64,000 bases of DNA from Pseudomonas thivervalensis (lineage in GTDB: Bacteria > Pseudomonadota > Gammaproteobacteria > Pseudomonadales > Pseudomonadaceae): NCBI RefSeq assembly GCF_001269655.1, contig NZ_LHVE01000020.1:372001-436000 (forward strand), in the 5' to 3' direction. The notes below the pieces were generated by a model, which worked only from the letters and a program-made list of their open reading frames with translations, had not been told where the DNA came from and made no database searches. The translations under genes and the position numbers were made by a program. Below, one piece after another: positions 26,313 through 35,016 of this stretch (positions within the stretch are counted from its first letter, which is position 1; each line of letters begins with the position of its first letter).

Positions 26313-26945
26313 TTATGCCGCGGCCTTGCGAATCGTCGCAAGCAGCCCCGCCGCGCCAATGAACATACCCGCGAAGGCCCGGTTCATCCGCCGCTGCTGT
26401 TTCGGTGTGCGCAACAGACGCAGGACCTTGGACGCCAGCCCGGTATAGCCGGCCATGACGATGAGATCGACAGCGATCATGGTGACGCCCAGGATCAGGT
26501 ATTGCTGGATCAACGGCGCATGGGGATTGATGAACTGCGGCAGCACCGCCAGCATGAACACCAGCGCCTTGGGGTTGCTGACGTTGACCAGAAAGCCGCG
26601 AAACACCAGCGCCAGGGGCTTGCCGATGGGCCGCGGGACCGCGTCGTCAGTCATGTCACCGGGAATGGCTCGCCACTGTTTGACCCCCAGGTAGACCAGG
26701 TAGGCCACGCCGAACCACTTGATCGCATAGAACGCGGTGGCCGACGCGGTGAGGATCGCGCCAACACCGGCGGCGACGATCACGATTTGCAACGCCAGAC
26801 CCAATTGCAGGCCCAAGGCGTTCCAGTAACCGCGCCAGAAACCATAGCGCAGACCGCTGGACATCGATGCAATGGCACCGGCACCAGGGGAAAGACTGAT
26901 CACCCAACAGGCGGCAAAAAACGCCAGCCATGTCTCCAGCAACAT
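26313..26945 (-). CDS. LysE/RhtB-family amino acid exporter
   Basis: 210 residues with about six membrane helices. The family signature is near the N-terminus (SLSPGAGAIASMSSGLRYG), followed by VAYLVYLGVKQW and FLVNVSNPKALVFMLAVLPQFI. Such proteins export amino acids such as homoserine, threonine or lysine across the inner membrane using the proton gradient. The substrate cannot be named from sequence. No regulator is next to it. Confidence 0.9.
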   Translation of the reverse strand: MLLETWLAFFAACWVISLSPGAGAIASMSSGLRYGFWRGYWNALGLQLGLALQIVIVAAGVGAILTASATAFYAIKWFGVAYLVYLGVKQWRAIPGDMTDDAVPRPIGKPLALVFRGFLVNVSNPKALVFMLAVLPQFINPHAPLIQQYLILGVTMIAVDLIVMAGYTGLASKVLRLLRTPKQQRRMNRAFAGMFIGAAGLLATIRKAAA

Positions 26946-27043
26946 TGCACACCTCGGCTCGGATTCGTCGAAACGACTAAGCTAATGCGCCGCCACGTCG
27001 TTGACCATCGTTTTTTTGCACGAGCACTTAAGCGGGCATGAGC

Positions 27044-27070
27044 CGTGGCGAGGGAGCTTGCTCCCGCTGG
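27044..27070 (+). repeat. Single REP unit
   Basis: One copy of GTGGCGAGGGAGCTTGCTCC followed by CGCTGG, without an inverted partner, lies just after the MscS-type gene. Confidence 0.8.
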
Positions 27071-27091
27071 GCCGCCTAGCAGCCCTTTGCG

Positions 27092-27673
27092 TTATTCGAC
27101 GAACCCACCCACCGGAAACGCTTCGCTACCCCGCCAGCGCCGTACCGAGCGCTGGAAGAACAGACTGTTGGGCACTTGCACCATGGCGCTGCCGGTGCCG
27201 AGTTCCTCGGGTTCGATCAGCGTGGTGTACAACAGATTGATCGCCACCACGCGCCCCTTGATGCCGGGCTTGTCGGTGGTGTCCACCAGCTCGACCACAT
27301 CGCCCAGGCGAAACGGTCCGACGGTGTAGATCAAAACGGCGCAAAACAGATTAGACAGCACACTCCAGATGGCGAAGAACGCCACCGCTGCCACCGCGAC
27401 AAAACCCGACAGGGCCGTCCACAGTACCGTGGCCGAGACGCCCAGGCGCTCGAGCACCACCAGTACCGCAGTGCCCATGATCAGCCAGCGCAGCACGCCC
27501 CGCAGGATAATCACCAGTTGGGGTGGGAGCGGGTAACGCTCACCCAGGCCCGTGAGCGCACGCGCGACAAAGCGCTGCGAGACATAACCGGCCACCAGGA
27601 TCAGCAGGATTTGCACACCGAGCCAGATCGGCTCGATCCACAGGACAGGGACAGGCAACGTCAACGCTTCCAT
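27092..27673 (-). CDS. Small MscS-family mechanosensitive channel protein
   Basis: 193 residues from ATG 27673 with GGAGG upstream; the ATG overlaps the stop of the preceding ABC-F gene (TGATG), so they are coupled. Three hydrophobic segments precede the MscS beta domain (VGPFRLGDVVELVDTTDKPGIKGRVVAINLLYTTL, followed by VQVPNSLFF). The pore helix region is FVAVAAVAFFAIWSVLSNLFCAVLIY. It lacks the C-terminal alpha-beta portal domain of E. coli MscS. Probable role is release of pressure in osmotic downshock or a specific ion conductance. Confidence 0.87.
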   Translation of the reverse strand: MEALTLPVPVLWIEPIWLGVQILLILVAGYVSQRFVARALTGLGERYPLPPQLVIILRGVLRWLIMGTAVLVVLERLGVSATVLWTALSGFVAVAAVAFFAIWSVLSNLFCAVLIYTVGPFRLGDVVELVDTTDKPGIKGRVVAINLLYTTLIEPEELGTGSAMVQVPNSLFFQRSVRRWRGSEAFPVGGFVE

Positions 27674-29583
27674 CAGGACAAAGCCTCCAGCTCCGCTTGC
27701 AGGTTTTCCAGCAACTCCAGCGCTTGCATCCACGCCTCCTCGAGCTCCGCTTCCCGAACCTTCAGCCTGGCCTGTTCGGCCAGCAGGTCACGCAACTCAT
27801 CCTTGCGCGCCGCCTCGTAGAGACCACTGTCGCCCAGGCTGGTTTCGATTTTCTGCAGTTTTTCATGCAGCTTGCCCAGCTCGGCTTCGAGCTTGTCGGC
27901 CTCGCGCTTGTGCGGCGCCAGTTGCTGGCGCAGTGCGGCGGCGGCTTGGCGCTGGGCCTTCTTGTCGGTCTTGTCGGGGTTGACCGGCGTGTTGCTGACC
28001 GGCGCGTTGCGCTGGCGATATTCCACCAGCCAGCGGGCGTAGTCTTCCAGATCGCCGTCGAATTCCTCGACCTTGCCATCGGCGACCAGGAAAAAATTAT
28101 CCGTGGTGCTTTTGAGCAGATGTCGATCGTGGGACACCACCAACACCGCGCCACTGAACTCCTGCAAGGCCATGGTCAGGGCCAGGCGCATCTCCAGATC
28201 CAGGTGGTTGGTCGGTTCGTCGAGCAGCAACAGGTTCGGCCGACCCCAGGCGATCAACGCCAGCGCCAGGCGGGCCTTTTCGCCGCCGGAGAAATTCAAC
28301 ACTGGCTCGTCGATGCGCGCCCCACGGAAATCGAAACCGCCGAGGAAATCGCGCAGGGTCTGCTCACGCTCGGTCGGTGCCAACCGTTGCAGGTGCAGCA
28401 GCGGGCTGGCCTTGGAATCCAGGGAGTCGAGCTGGTGCTGGGCGAAATAGCCGACGACGGTGTTCTCGCCCCGGGTCAGGCGCCCGGCCAAAGGCTCGAG
28501 TTCGCCGGAAAGGTTCTTGATCAGGGTCGACTTACCGGCACCGTTGGGGCCCAGCAGACCGATCCGCGCACCTGGAGTCAGTTGCAGCTTGACCTTCTCC
28601 AGCACGGTCTTGTCGCCGTAACCCAGGCGTGCGTCGGACAGGTCGATCAACGGGCTGGAGATCTTGGTCGATTCGCGGAAGACAAAATCGAACGGTGAAT
28701 CGACGTGGGCCGCCGACAGCTCTTCCATCCGCTCCAGCGCCTTGATCCGGCTTTGGGCCTGGCGGGCCTTGGTGGCCTGGGCCTTGAAGCGGGCGATGTA
28801 GCTTTCCATGTGCGCACGTTGCGCCTGTTGCTTCTCGTAGGCCTGCTGTTGCTGGGCCAGGCGTTCGGCACGGGCACGCTCGAAGGCGCTGTAGCCACCG
28901 CGGTACAAGGTGAGCTTGCGCTGGTCGACATGGGCGACGTGATCCACCACCGCGTCGAGGAAATCGCGGTCGTGGGAAATCAGCAGCAGCGTGCCCGGGT
29001 AGCTCTTGAGCCAGTCTTCGAGCCAGATGATGGCGTCGAGGTCCAAGTGGTTGGTCGGTTCATCGAGCAACAGCAGATCCGAAGGGCACATCAGGGCCTG
29101 CGCCAGGTTCAGGCGCATCCGCCAGCCACCGGAGAAATCCCCGACCTGGCGATCCATCTGCTCATTGGTAAAGCCCAGGCCGGCGAGCAATTTACGCGCG
29201 CGGGCATCGGCGGTGTAGCCATCGGCACTGTCGAGTTCCGCGTGCAGACGGGCCTGTGCGGCACCGTCGTGGGCCGCTTCGGCCGCCGCCAGGTCACGTT
29301 GCACCTGGCGCAGGCGCAGGTCGCCGTCGAGCACATAGTCCACTGCCAGGCGTTCGAGGGTGTCGACCTCCTGGCGCATGTGGGCGATGCGCCAATCGGC
29401 CGGCAGCAGGCAGTCGCCCGAGTCCGGGTGCAGCTCGCCTCGCAGCAAGGCGAACAGGCTCGATTTGCCGGCGCCGTTGGCACCGATGAGGCCGGCTTTG
29501 TGGCCGGCGTGCAGGGTCAGCTCGGCGTCTTCTAGCAGACGTTGCGGGCCACGCTGTAAAGTCAGGTTCTGAAGTCGGATCAT
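27673..29583 (-). CDS. yheS: ABC-F family ATPase (YheS-like)
   Basis: 636 residues from the ATG at 29583, the length of E. coli YheS (637). Two ATPase domains in one chain without membrane segments: Walker A GANGAGKSS at 34-42 and GPNGAGKST in the second half, signatures FSGGWRMRL and FSGGEKARL, and DEPTNHLDL twice. A charged coiled coil makes up the last 100 residues (HKREADKLEAELGKLHEK). ABC-F proteins bind the ribosomal E site and relieve stalled translation on particular sequences. It is first in a pair with the small MscS gene and is divergent from the TIGR02444 gene. A 312-base upstream extension of the frame is discarded. Confidence 0.93.
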   Translation of the reverse strand: MIRLQNLTLQRGPQRLLEDAELTLHAGHKAGLIGANGAGKSSLFALLRGELHPDSGDCLLPADWRIAHMRQEVDTLERLAVDYVLDGDLRLRQVQRDLAAAEAAHDGAAQARLHAELDSADGYTADARARKLLAGLGFTNEQMDRQVGDFSGGWRMRLNLAQALMCPSDLLLLDEPTNHLDLDAIIWLEDWLKSYPGTLLLISHDRDFLDAVVDHVAHVDQRKLTLYRGGYSAFERARAERLAQQQQAYEKQQAQRAHMESYIARFKAQATKARQAQSRIKALERMEELSAAHVDSPFDFVFRESTKISSPLIDLSDARLGYGDKTVLEKVKLQLTPGARIGLLGPNGAGKSTLIKNLSGELEPLAGRLTRGENTVVGYFAQHQLDSLDSKASPLLHLQRLAPTEREQTLRDFLGGFDFRGARIDEPVLNFSGGEKARLALALIAWGRPNLLLLDEPTNHLDLEMRLALTMALQEFSGAVLVVSHDRHLLKSTTDNFFLVADGKVEEFDGDLEDYARWLVEYRQRNAPVSNTPVNPDKTDKKAQRQAAAALRQQLAPHKREADKLEAELGKLHEKLQKIETSLGDSGLYEAARKDELRDLLAEQARLKVREAELEEAWMQALELLENLQAELEALS

Positions 29584-29633
29584 AATGGCGGCGGAGTCTA
29601 CCAGCTTCGCTCGCAACTGGCGCGAGTAGCACG

Positions 29634-30098
29634 ATGTCCCCTGACCTGTGGAGTTTTTCCCTCGACCTCTATGCCAAGCCTGGCGTAGAGCCCGCCTGCC
29701 TGGCGTCACAAGATGCCGGCGCGAACGTCTGCCTGCTGCTTTGCGGCCTGTGGCTGGCGCAGCGCGGCGTGGCCTGCAATGAAGACAGGCTGCAACAACT
29801 GCGAAAACTGGCCGAGCCGTGGGATGCCGAGGTGGTGCGTCCTCTGCGTAGGCTTCGCAGCCAATGGAAAGCCAGCGCCCTCCAGGACACGGCACTCGAT
29901 AGCCTGCGCGAGCAGGTCAAGCAACTGGAGCTGACAGCCGAACGGCGATTGCTGGAGCGATTGGAGGCGATGGCCAAGGATTGGCCCGGGGCACAACAGA
30001 ACGATTCAGCCCAATGGCTGCAAGGGCTGGCGGCGAATGCCGGGCCAGCGAGCCGCGACGCGCTGCATCAGCTGCGCGTCGCGGTGTCCGGCACTTAG
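29634..30098 (+). CDS. TIGR02444 family conserved protein
   Basis: 154 residues, cytoplasmic, helix-rich. Features of the family are an N-terminal LWSFSLDLYAKPGVEPACLASQD stretch followed by NVCLLLCGLWL and a later helical half with RLRSQWK. Found next to algP in pseudomonads; function unknown. Its stop codon overlaps the algP stop region by four bases on the opposite strand. Confidence 0.85.
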   Translation: MSPDLWSFSLDLYAKPGVEPACLASQDAGANVCLLLCGLWLAQRGVACNEDRLQQLRKLAEPWDAEVVRPLRRLRSQWKASALQDTALDSLREQVKQLELTAERRLLERLEAMAKDWPGAQQNDSAQWLQGLAANAGPASRDALHQLRVAVSGT

Positions 30099-31288
30099 GA
30101 AGCGCTGGTTGGGGTGCTGCTGGTGCTCGGCGCAACGACAGCTGGGCTGGTCGCCGCGGCCGGAGTGCTGGCGGTTGGCGCAGGTGCCGCGGTCGGAGCC
30201 GGGGTCGGTGTCGCCGGCTTGGTAGCTGGCGCAGTCGCAGGTTTTACAGCGGCTGGTTTTTTCGCGGCCGGTTTCGCGGCTGGCTTGGTAGCGGCTGGCT
30301 TCGCTGCAGCAGGTTTTGCCACGGCCGGCTTGGCAGCGGCTTTAGCCGTCGCTTTGGCGGGAGCTTTGGCAGCGACTGGCTTGGCAGCGGTTTTTGCAGC
30401 GGGCTTGGCCGCAGCCGTTTTGGCTGGCGCAGGCTTCGCTGCTGGTTTGGCCGCAGGCTTAGCGACAGCCGGTTTTGCAGTGGCTTTTACCGCCGCTTTG
30501 GCAGCCGGTTTAGCGGCAGCGGTTTTCGTCGCGGCAGGTTTGGCAGCGGCGGTTTTAGCGGCAGGTTTGGCAGCGGCGGTTTTAGCGGCAGGTTTGGCGA
30601 CAGCTTTTGCCGCAGGTTTGGCGGCTGGTTTTGCAGCAGCTTTTACAGCGGGCTTGGCAGCGGCAGGTTTAGCGGCCGCTGTTTTTGCGGCTGGCTTGGC
30701 AGCCGCCTTGACGACTGGTTTTTTGGTCGCAGGTTTTGCAGCGCTGGCAGCGACGGGTTTGGCAGCCGGCTTGCTGGCGGCTTTGGCCGGTGCTTTGGCG
30801 GCAGGCTTGGCAGCGACTTTGGCCGGTGCTTTTGCCACGACGGGTTTAGCCGCCGGCTTCTTGGCCGATACAGCGGCAGGCTTGGCAGCACGAAGCGATA
30901 GCGCCTTGCCCGCGGCTTCTTGCACGCGACCGACGCCTTGGGCCAGTTTCAGGCTTTCCTGGGCATCACGCTTGAGTTGCAGGATGTAGGCGCGGGTTTC
31001 GGACTGACGATCCTTCAAGGCATCGAGCAGGTCTTCGAGTTCTTTCACGACGTCCTTGGCCTTGGCTTGTGCCTTGGCCTTGCCGGCGGTGGCTGCGTCT
31101 TGCAGTTTGGTGCGCGACTTGTGCAGTTTTTCCTGCGCTTTGCCGCGTTGCTTTTCCAGTTTGGCGAGCAGTTTTTCAGCATCAGCCAGGGCTTGGGAGC
31201 AGGCATTTTCCAGATGTTCGAGCAAGCTGCCCGAGAGTTGTTGGAGCAAGTGCAACGGAGTGTTTACAGGCTTCTTGGTGGCCGACAT
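30095..31288 (-). CDS. algP: AlgP (AlgR3), histone H1-like Lys/Ala/Pro-repeat protein
   Basis: 397 residues. The first 130 are charged and helical (LLEHLENACSQALADAEKLLAKLEKQRGKAQ). From about residue 133 to 350 the protein is a run of degenerate KPAAK repeats, then a Pro/Thr/Ala-rich end. This eukaryotic-histone-H1-like tail is the mark of AlgP, which binds DNA and was identified as a regulator of algD transcription in P. aeruginosa. The DNA itself is repetitive (e.g. a 27-base period near 30535-30600), so repeat number should vary between strains. It lies beside an FKBP gene and algQ as in P. aeruginosa. Confidence 0.93.
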   Translation of the reverse strand: MSATKKPVNTPLHLLQQLSGSLLEHLENACSQALADAEKLLAKLEKQRGKAQEKLHKSRTKLQDAATAGKAKAQAKAKDVVKELEDLLDALKDRQSETRAYILQLKRDAQESLKLAQGVGRVQEAAGKALSLRAAKPAAVSAKKPAAKPVVAKAPAKVAAKPAAKAPAKAASKPAAKPVAASAAKPATKKPVVKAAAKPAAKTAAAKPAAAKPAVKAAAKPAAKPAAKAVAKPAAKTAAAKPAAKTAAAKPAATKTAAAKPAAKAAVKATAKPAVAKPAAKPAAKPAPAKTAAAKPAAKTAAKPVAAKAPAKATAKAAAKPAVAKPAAAKPAATKPAAKPAAKKPAAVKPATAPATKPATPTPAPTAAPAPTASTPAAATSPAVVAPSTSSTPTSAS

Positions 31289-31479
31289 GGTTTACCTCCT
31301 GACTGACGTGAGTGCGGCTCATACTAGACCTCTGCTGCAACCGCCGCTAGGGCATGTTGACAGTACACAAGACGTTGCGTTGCAAGAGACGAAAAATCTT
31401 CTGCGCCAGTGCCTTGGCAATCCACCTCTACAGATATCGGCACTGGCATAATTCCTCGATTCGAGGCCGGAGAGCACAC

Positions 31480-32145
31480 ATGTCGCGTCACCTGTTTTTT
31501 ATCCTGTGCATGGTTTGCGCCACGGCCCAGGCCGTTGAAAAATCCGCTACAGACGATGCTCACGATTTGGCTTACAGCCTGGGCGCCAGCCTCGGCGAAC
31601 GCCTACGCCAGGACGTGCCGGACCTGCAGATCAAAGCCTTGGTCGAAGGTTTGCAACAGGCCTACCTGGGCAAGCCGCTGGCGCTCAAGGATGAACGCAT
31701 CGAACAGATCCTGGCCGAGCACCAGGCGCAACTGAACGCACCATCGACAACACCGCAGTTCGAAGCAGCGTTGAAGACCGAGCAGAAGTTTCTCATCGAA
31801 GAAAAGAACCGACCCGGCGTCCAGCAACTTTCAGACGGCATCCTGCTGACCGAAATCAAACCAGGCCACGGTGCGAAGGCCGGCCCTCACGGCAAAGTCC
31901 AGGTGCTATATATCGGTCGTTTGCCGGACGGCACCGTATTCGATTCAAACCGCCAGGCACAGTGGTTCAGTCTCGACAGTGTGATTGACGGGTGGCGCAG
32001 TGCATTGCCGCAAATGCCGGTCGGCGCGAAATGGCGGCTGGTGATTCCGTCGTCCTTGGCCTATGGCGCCGAAGGGGCCGGGGATGTGATCCCGCCGTAC
32101 ACGCCATTGGTGTTTGAAATCGAGTTGCTGGGCGCGACGACCTGA
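31480..32145 (+). CDS. Periplasmic FKBP-type peptidyl-prolyl isomerase
   Basis: 221 residues from ATG 31480 (GGAGA upstream; the longer frame from 31354 is not used because it would mask the signal peptide). Signal peptide 1-18 (ATAQA), then an FKBP dimerisation domain (about 25-100: YSLGASLGERLRQD) and the FKBP catalytic domain (about 110-220: VQVLYIGRLPDGTVFDSN, VIDGWRSALPQMPVGAKWRLVIPSSLAYG). It accelerates proline isomerisation and assists folding in the periplasm, like FkpA/FklB. Divergent from algP, convergent with algQ. Confidence 0.93.
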   Translation: MSRHLFFILCMVCATAQAVEKSATDDAHDLAYSLGASLGERLRQDVPDLQIKALVEGLQQAYLGKPLALKDERIEQILAEHQAQLNAPSTTPQFEAALKTEQKFLIEEKNRPGVQQLSDGILLTEIKPGHGAKAGPHGKVQVLYIGRLPDGTVFDSNRQAQWFSLDSVIDGWRSALPQMPVGAKWRLVIPSSLAYGAEGAGDVIPPYTPLVFEIELLGATT

Positions 32146-32156
32146 CGTTGGCCCAA

Positions 32157-32188
32157 TAAAAAACGGTGCGCAATGCGCACCGTTTTTT
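32157..32188. terminator. Bidirectional terminator between FKBP gene and algQ
   Basis: AAAAAACGGTGCGC-loop-GCGCACCGTTTTTT is a perfect stem with T runs on both strands, lying between two convergent genes. Confidence 0.95.
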
Positions 32189-32203
32189 CATGACCGCAAA
32201 CCC

Positions 32204-32662
32204 TCAGGCCTGGACGGTATCTTCTTCCTTGTGAGCGTTGTGCAGCACTTCGATCAGGCAGTCTTCCAATTCGAAACGCTCGTGCAGCAAGCCGCCCAGC
32301 TCCTTGAATTTTTCCGCCACGCACTTGCCTTCATCGCACAGGTCGTTGAACGCCAGCAGCTTCTCGGTGATGACATCGATGCGTGGGTAGATCGTCTCGG
32401 CCAGTTCCAGGCCGCGCTTGTCGTTGAAGGCCTTGGCCTCGCCCGTCAGTTGTTCGTAGATCTCGAAATGACCGGCAGACACATAGTCGACCAGCACACC
32501 GCAGAACTCCTGCAAGGGTTTGCGGCTTTCGCTCAGGGCTTCAGGCTTGTCGCCAAGATCATCGTAGGCCCGAATCAGTTCGCGACGCTCCTGCAGCCAG
32601 CGATCGATCAGCAGATGCACCCCACCCCAGCGTTCCTGAGCATTCTGACAACTTTCGAGCAT
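32204..32662 (-). CDS. algQ: Anti-sigma-70 factor AlgQ (Rsd)
   Basis: 152 residues, all-helical Rsd/AlgQ family: ERWGGVHLLIDRWLQERRELI at the N-terminus is the sigma-binding signature. Rsd/AlgQ binds region 4 of sigma-70 in stationary phase and shifts RNA polymerase to alternative sigma factors; in P. aeruginosa AlgQ affects alginate and siderophore genes. Located between the FKBP gene and dsbB, as in P. aeruginosa. It has its own terminator. Upstream 175 bases (32663-32837) carry no other feature. Confidence 0.95.
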   Translation of the reverse strand: MLESCQNAQERWGGVHLLIDRWLQERRELIRAYDDLGDKPEALSESRKPLQEFCGVLVDYVSAGHFEIYEQLTGEAKAFNDKRGLELAETIYPRIDVITEKLLAFNDLCDEGKCVAEKFKELGGLLHERFELEDCLIEVLHNAHKEEDTVQA

Positions 32663-32837
32663 GGTGATTTCTTCCCTTGTGAGTCATGCCACTCGCAGCC
32701 TGTGCACGCCTGATGGACCAGGGACAAGCCAGACACAACATGATCGAGCGGCACAATTCCAATAACACGTGCGGGCCAGATTATGCCCGCGCGACAATGG
32801 CTTCAAGGTACGCAGGAGATAAAGTTCATACAAGTGT

Positions 32838-33380
32838 TTAATCCATGGCCCGGACCAACTGCGACGTATCGCCGCCGAGCGGTCGTACCAGAGCACTCCA
32901 GGCAAGGCGCAGGAGTAGATAGGTCATCGCGCTGGACACCGCGAGAAAAAACAGCAGGCTCCACTCGGGGATGCTCAGGTCGAACAACGTCCAGGTGATA
33001 TTCGCACAGTCGACGGCGCCATCGAGGATACGATGCAACGCGCACCACCAGGAATCCATCGGCTTGGGCTGGACAATGCAATCAGGAAACGGCTCGAACG
33101 AATGGCTTTGCATCAGGACCTGACGCCATGCCAGGGTCATTCCCGCCGTCGCCGAAACCAGCCCTGCCGCACCATAGAAGAGACTGCCTCTTCGGCCTGG
33201 ACCGTGTACGCACGCCACCAGGCTGTTCGCCAGGAACAGCATCAGGCACAACCGCTGCAAGACACACAGGCTGCAAGGCTTCAGGCCGACCGAATATTCC
33301 AGATAAGTGCTGATGCCCAAAGCCAGGGCGGCGGCGATGGAAGCCATGAGAAACAAGAAGCGTGAGCTGGCCGAAGACAT
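32838..33380 (-). CDS. dsbB: DsbB-family disulfide bond formation protein
   Basis: 180 residues, four membrane helices. The first periplasmic pair is Cys36-Cys39 (CSLC) and the second is formed by Cys101 and Cys125, with an extra Cys113; the PEWSLLFF motif after the second loop is typical. DsbB re-oxidises DsbA and passes the electrons to ubiquinone. This is the locus called dsbH in P. aeruginosa (between algQ and the hem genes). Upstream 388 bases (33381-33768) contain a REPIN. Confidence 0.92.
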   Translation of the reverse strand: MSSASSRFLFLMASIAAALALGISTYLEYSVGLKPCSLCVLQRLCLMLFLANSLVACVHGPGRRGSLFYGAAGLVSATAGMTLAWRQVLMQSHSFEPFPDCIVQPKPMDSWWCALHRILDGAVDCANITWTLFDLSIPEWSLLFFLAVSSAMTYLLLRLAWSALVRPLGGDTSQLVRAMD

Positions 33381-33594
33381 GGCGATTCCGTAACAGAAGA
33401 GACAGGCAGTTACGGTAGAGGAAAGCCCTCGGGCCTTTCAAGGCGGCCCCGCGCAGACACTTCACCAAGGGTGTAGGGAATTCCCGACAGCTCGAAGGTG
33501 ATTCGGCGCGATCGACTGTAGGACTTTGCTGAAGGTATGACCAAAGCCCCAAAACCGGGGTGGTATTCGCACCCCTTATTCAAGGTTTCCAACC

Positions 33595-33731
33595 CGTGGC
33601 GAGGGAGCTTGCTCCCGCTGGGCTGCGCAGCAGCCCCAAAGCCATTCAACGCGGTGCATCAGGAAAAAACAGTGAGCAGGTTTTTACGACTGCTGCGCAG
33701 CCGAGCGGGAGCAAGCTCCCTCGCCACAAAA
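33595..33731. repeat. REPIN between dsbB and the hem operon
   Basis: Inverted GAGGGAGCTTGCTCCC units, each followed inwards by GGGCTGCGCAGCAGCC or its complement, separated by about 70 bases. The rest of 33381-33768 shows no gene. Confidence 0.9.
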
Positions 33732-33768
33732 GGATTCATACATACTCAGGAATTGAGTCATGCCCTTT

Positions 33769-35016
33769 TCAAGTGGACAAGACCTGGGCCGGAACCGGCA
33801 ACGGCGCGGCCAGCAGACGCTCATCCAACAACCCCAACCCCTCTTGGAACAACTGGTTGCTGCGCTCGGTATCCCCCAGTTGCGCCAGCAGGCGCGCCAG
33901 TTCAGCGCAGGCTTCGGGATTGCGCTGAACGCGCAAACTGCTTTCCAGATAATCCCGCGCCTTGCCCCACAAGCTGTTCTGCAGGCATAGGCGCCCCAGG
34001 GTCAGCAGCAGGCTTGGATCCGCCGGGTGGTCCTTGAGCCAGCCTTCGGCCGTTTGCAACTGGCGGATCGGATCATTGCCGCGAACCAAGCCGTACAGCC
34101 GCGCCAGGTGACTGTCGTAGTGACGCTTGAGCGCGCCCCGCAAGATCTCTTCAGCCTCGACCTGGGCACCCAGCTGGCGCAGTTGCTCGGCATAGGCCAG
34201 CACCAACGCCGACTCTTGGCGCTGCGCGGAAGTCAGTTGTTGCCAGGCGCGATTGAGCGACTGCAAGCCAACGCTGCCGTCCTCCTCGCGGTGCGCCGCC
34301 AGACTGAGATTCTCGCCCCAGGCGCGACGCTCCAACTCAGCCAGCTCGGCCGGCGGCAGGACCTTATCCTTGCGCAACTCGGGCAACAGCCGGATCACCG
34401 CCGACCAGTCGCCACGCTGTTGATGCAGTCGTTGCAGTTGGCGCAAGGCCTGGACGTTATGGGGATGACGCTCATGCATGGTTTGCAGCGTGCTCAGTGC
34501 ACCGTCCGTGTCGCCCCGGTCCGTCTGCAGTTGCGCATGCGTCAGGGCAATGGCCAGTTCCGCCTGGGGCTGACGCTCCAGGGCGCGCTCCAGCAAACTG
34601 TCGCTCTGCTCGTAAAGACCCTGTTCGTTGGCCGCGCGGGCGGCGCCCAGGTAATACAGCAGCGGTTGGCGCTCGGCTTCGGCGGCGCGATGCAGGTGCC
34701 GCTGGGCACTGGCCCAGCGGCCTTCGGCCAGGTCCAACTGGCCGTGTTCGATCGCCACCTGCACCCGGCGGCTGCGGTTGCGCCGCGACCACGGGTTGAC
34801 CACGCCACTGGACGTGGTCACCAGCCCGATCAGGAACCTCAGGCCTCGCCACACCAGCCAAATCACCGCCACCAGCGCCAGGGTGACCCACAGGCCGGCT
34901 TCATAACGGAAGTTCTTGTACGCCACCAGCACGTAACCCGAGTGTTCGGCAATCGCCACGCCCAGCAAGCCGGCGGCAGCGATGACCACGAACAGAATCA
35001 CGTAGAGACGCTTCAT
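33769..35016 (-). CDS. HemY-like membrane TPR protein of the hem operon
   Basis: 415 residues. Two membrane helices at about 1-25 and 40-65 (LYVILFVVIAAAGLLGVAIA; GLWVTLALVAVIWLVWRGLRF) precede tetratricopeptide repeats (ANEQGLYEQSDSLLERALERQPQAELA and following). It is the HemY N-terminal-domain family found at the end of the hemCDXY operon in gammaproteobacteria; it is not protoporphyrinogen oxidase HemY of Gram-positives. Its role in haem synthesis is genetic association only. Its start overlaps the hemDX stop by four bases. Confidence 0.9.
   Translation of the reverse strand: MKRLYVILFVVIAAAGLLGVAIAEHSGYVLVAYKNFRYEAGLWVTLALVAVIWLVWRGLRFLIGLVTTSSGVVNPWSRRNRSRRVQVAIEHGQLDLAEGRWASAQRHLHRAAEAERQPLLYYLGAARAANEQGLYEQSDSLLERALERQPQAELAIALTHAQLQTDRGDTDGALSTLQTMHERHPHNVQALRQLQRLHQQRGDWSAVIRLLPELRKDKVLPPAELAELERRAWGENLSLAAHREEDGSVGLQSLNRAWQQLTSAQRQESALVLAYAEQLRQLGAQVEAEEILRGALKRHYDSHLARLYGLVRGNDPIRQLQTAEGWLKDHPADPSLLLTLGRLCLQNSLWGKARDYLESSLRVQRNPEACAELARLLAQLGDTERSNQLFQEGLGLLDERLLAAPLPVPAQVLST

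Noticed and set aside
30114..30989. Gly/Ala-rich open frames on the plus strand opposite algP
   Set aside because: They arise from the repeated Lys-Pro-Ala codons of algP read backwards.
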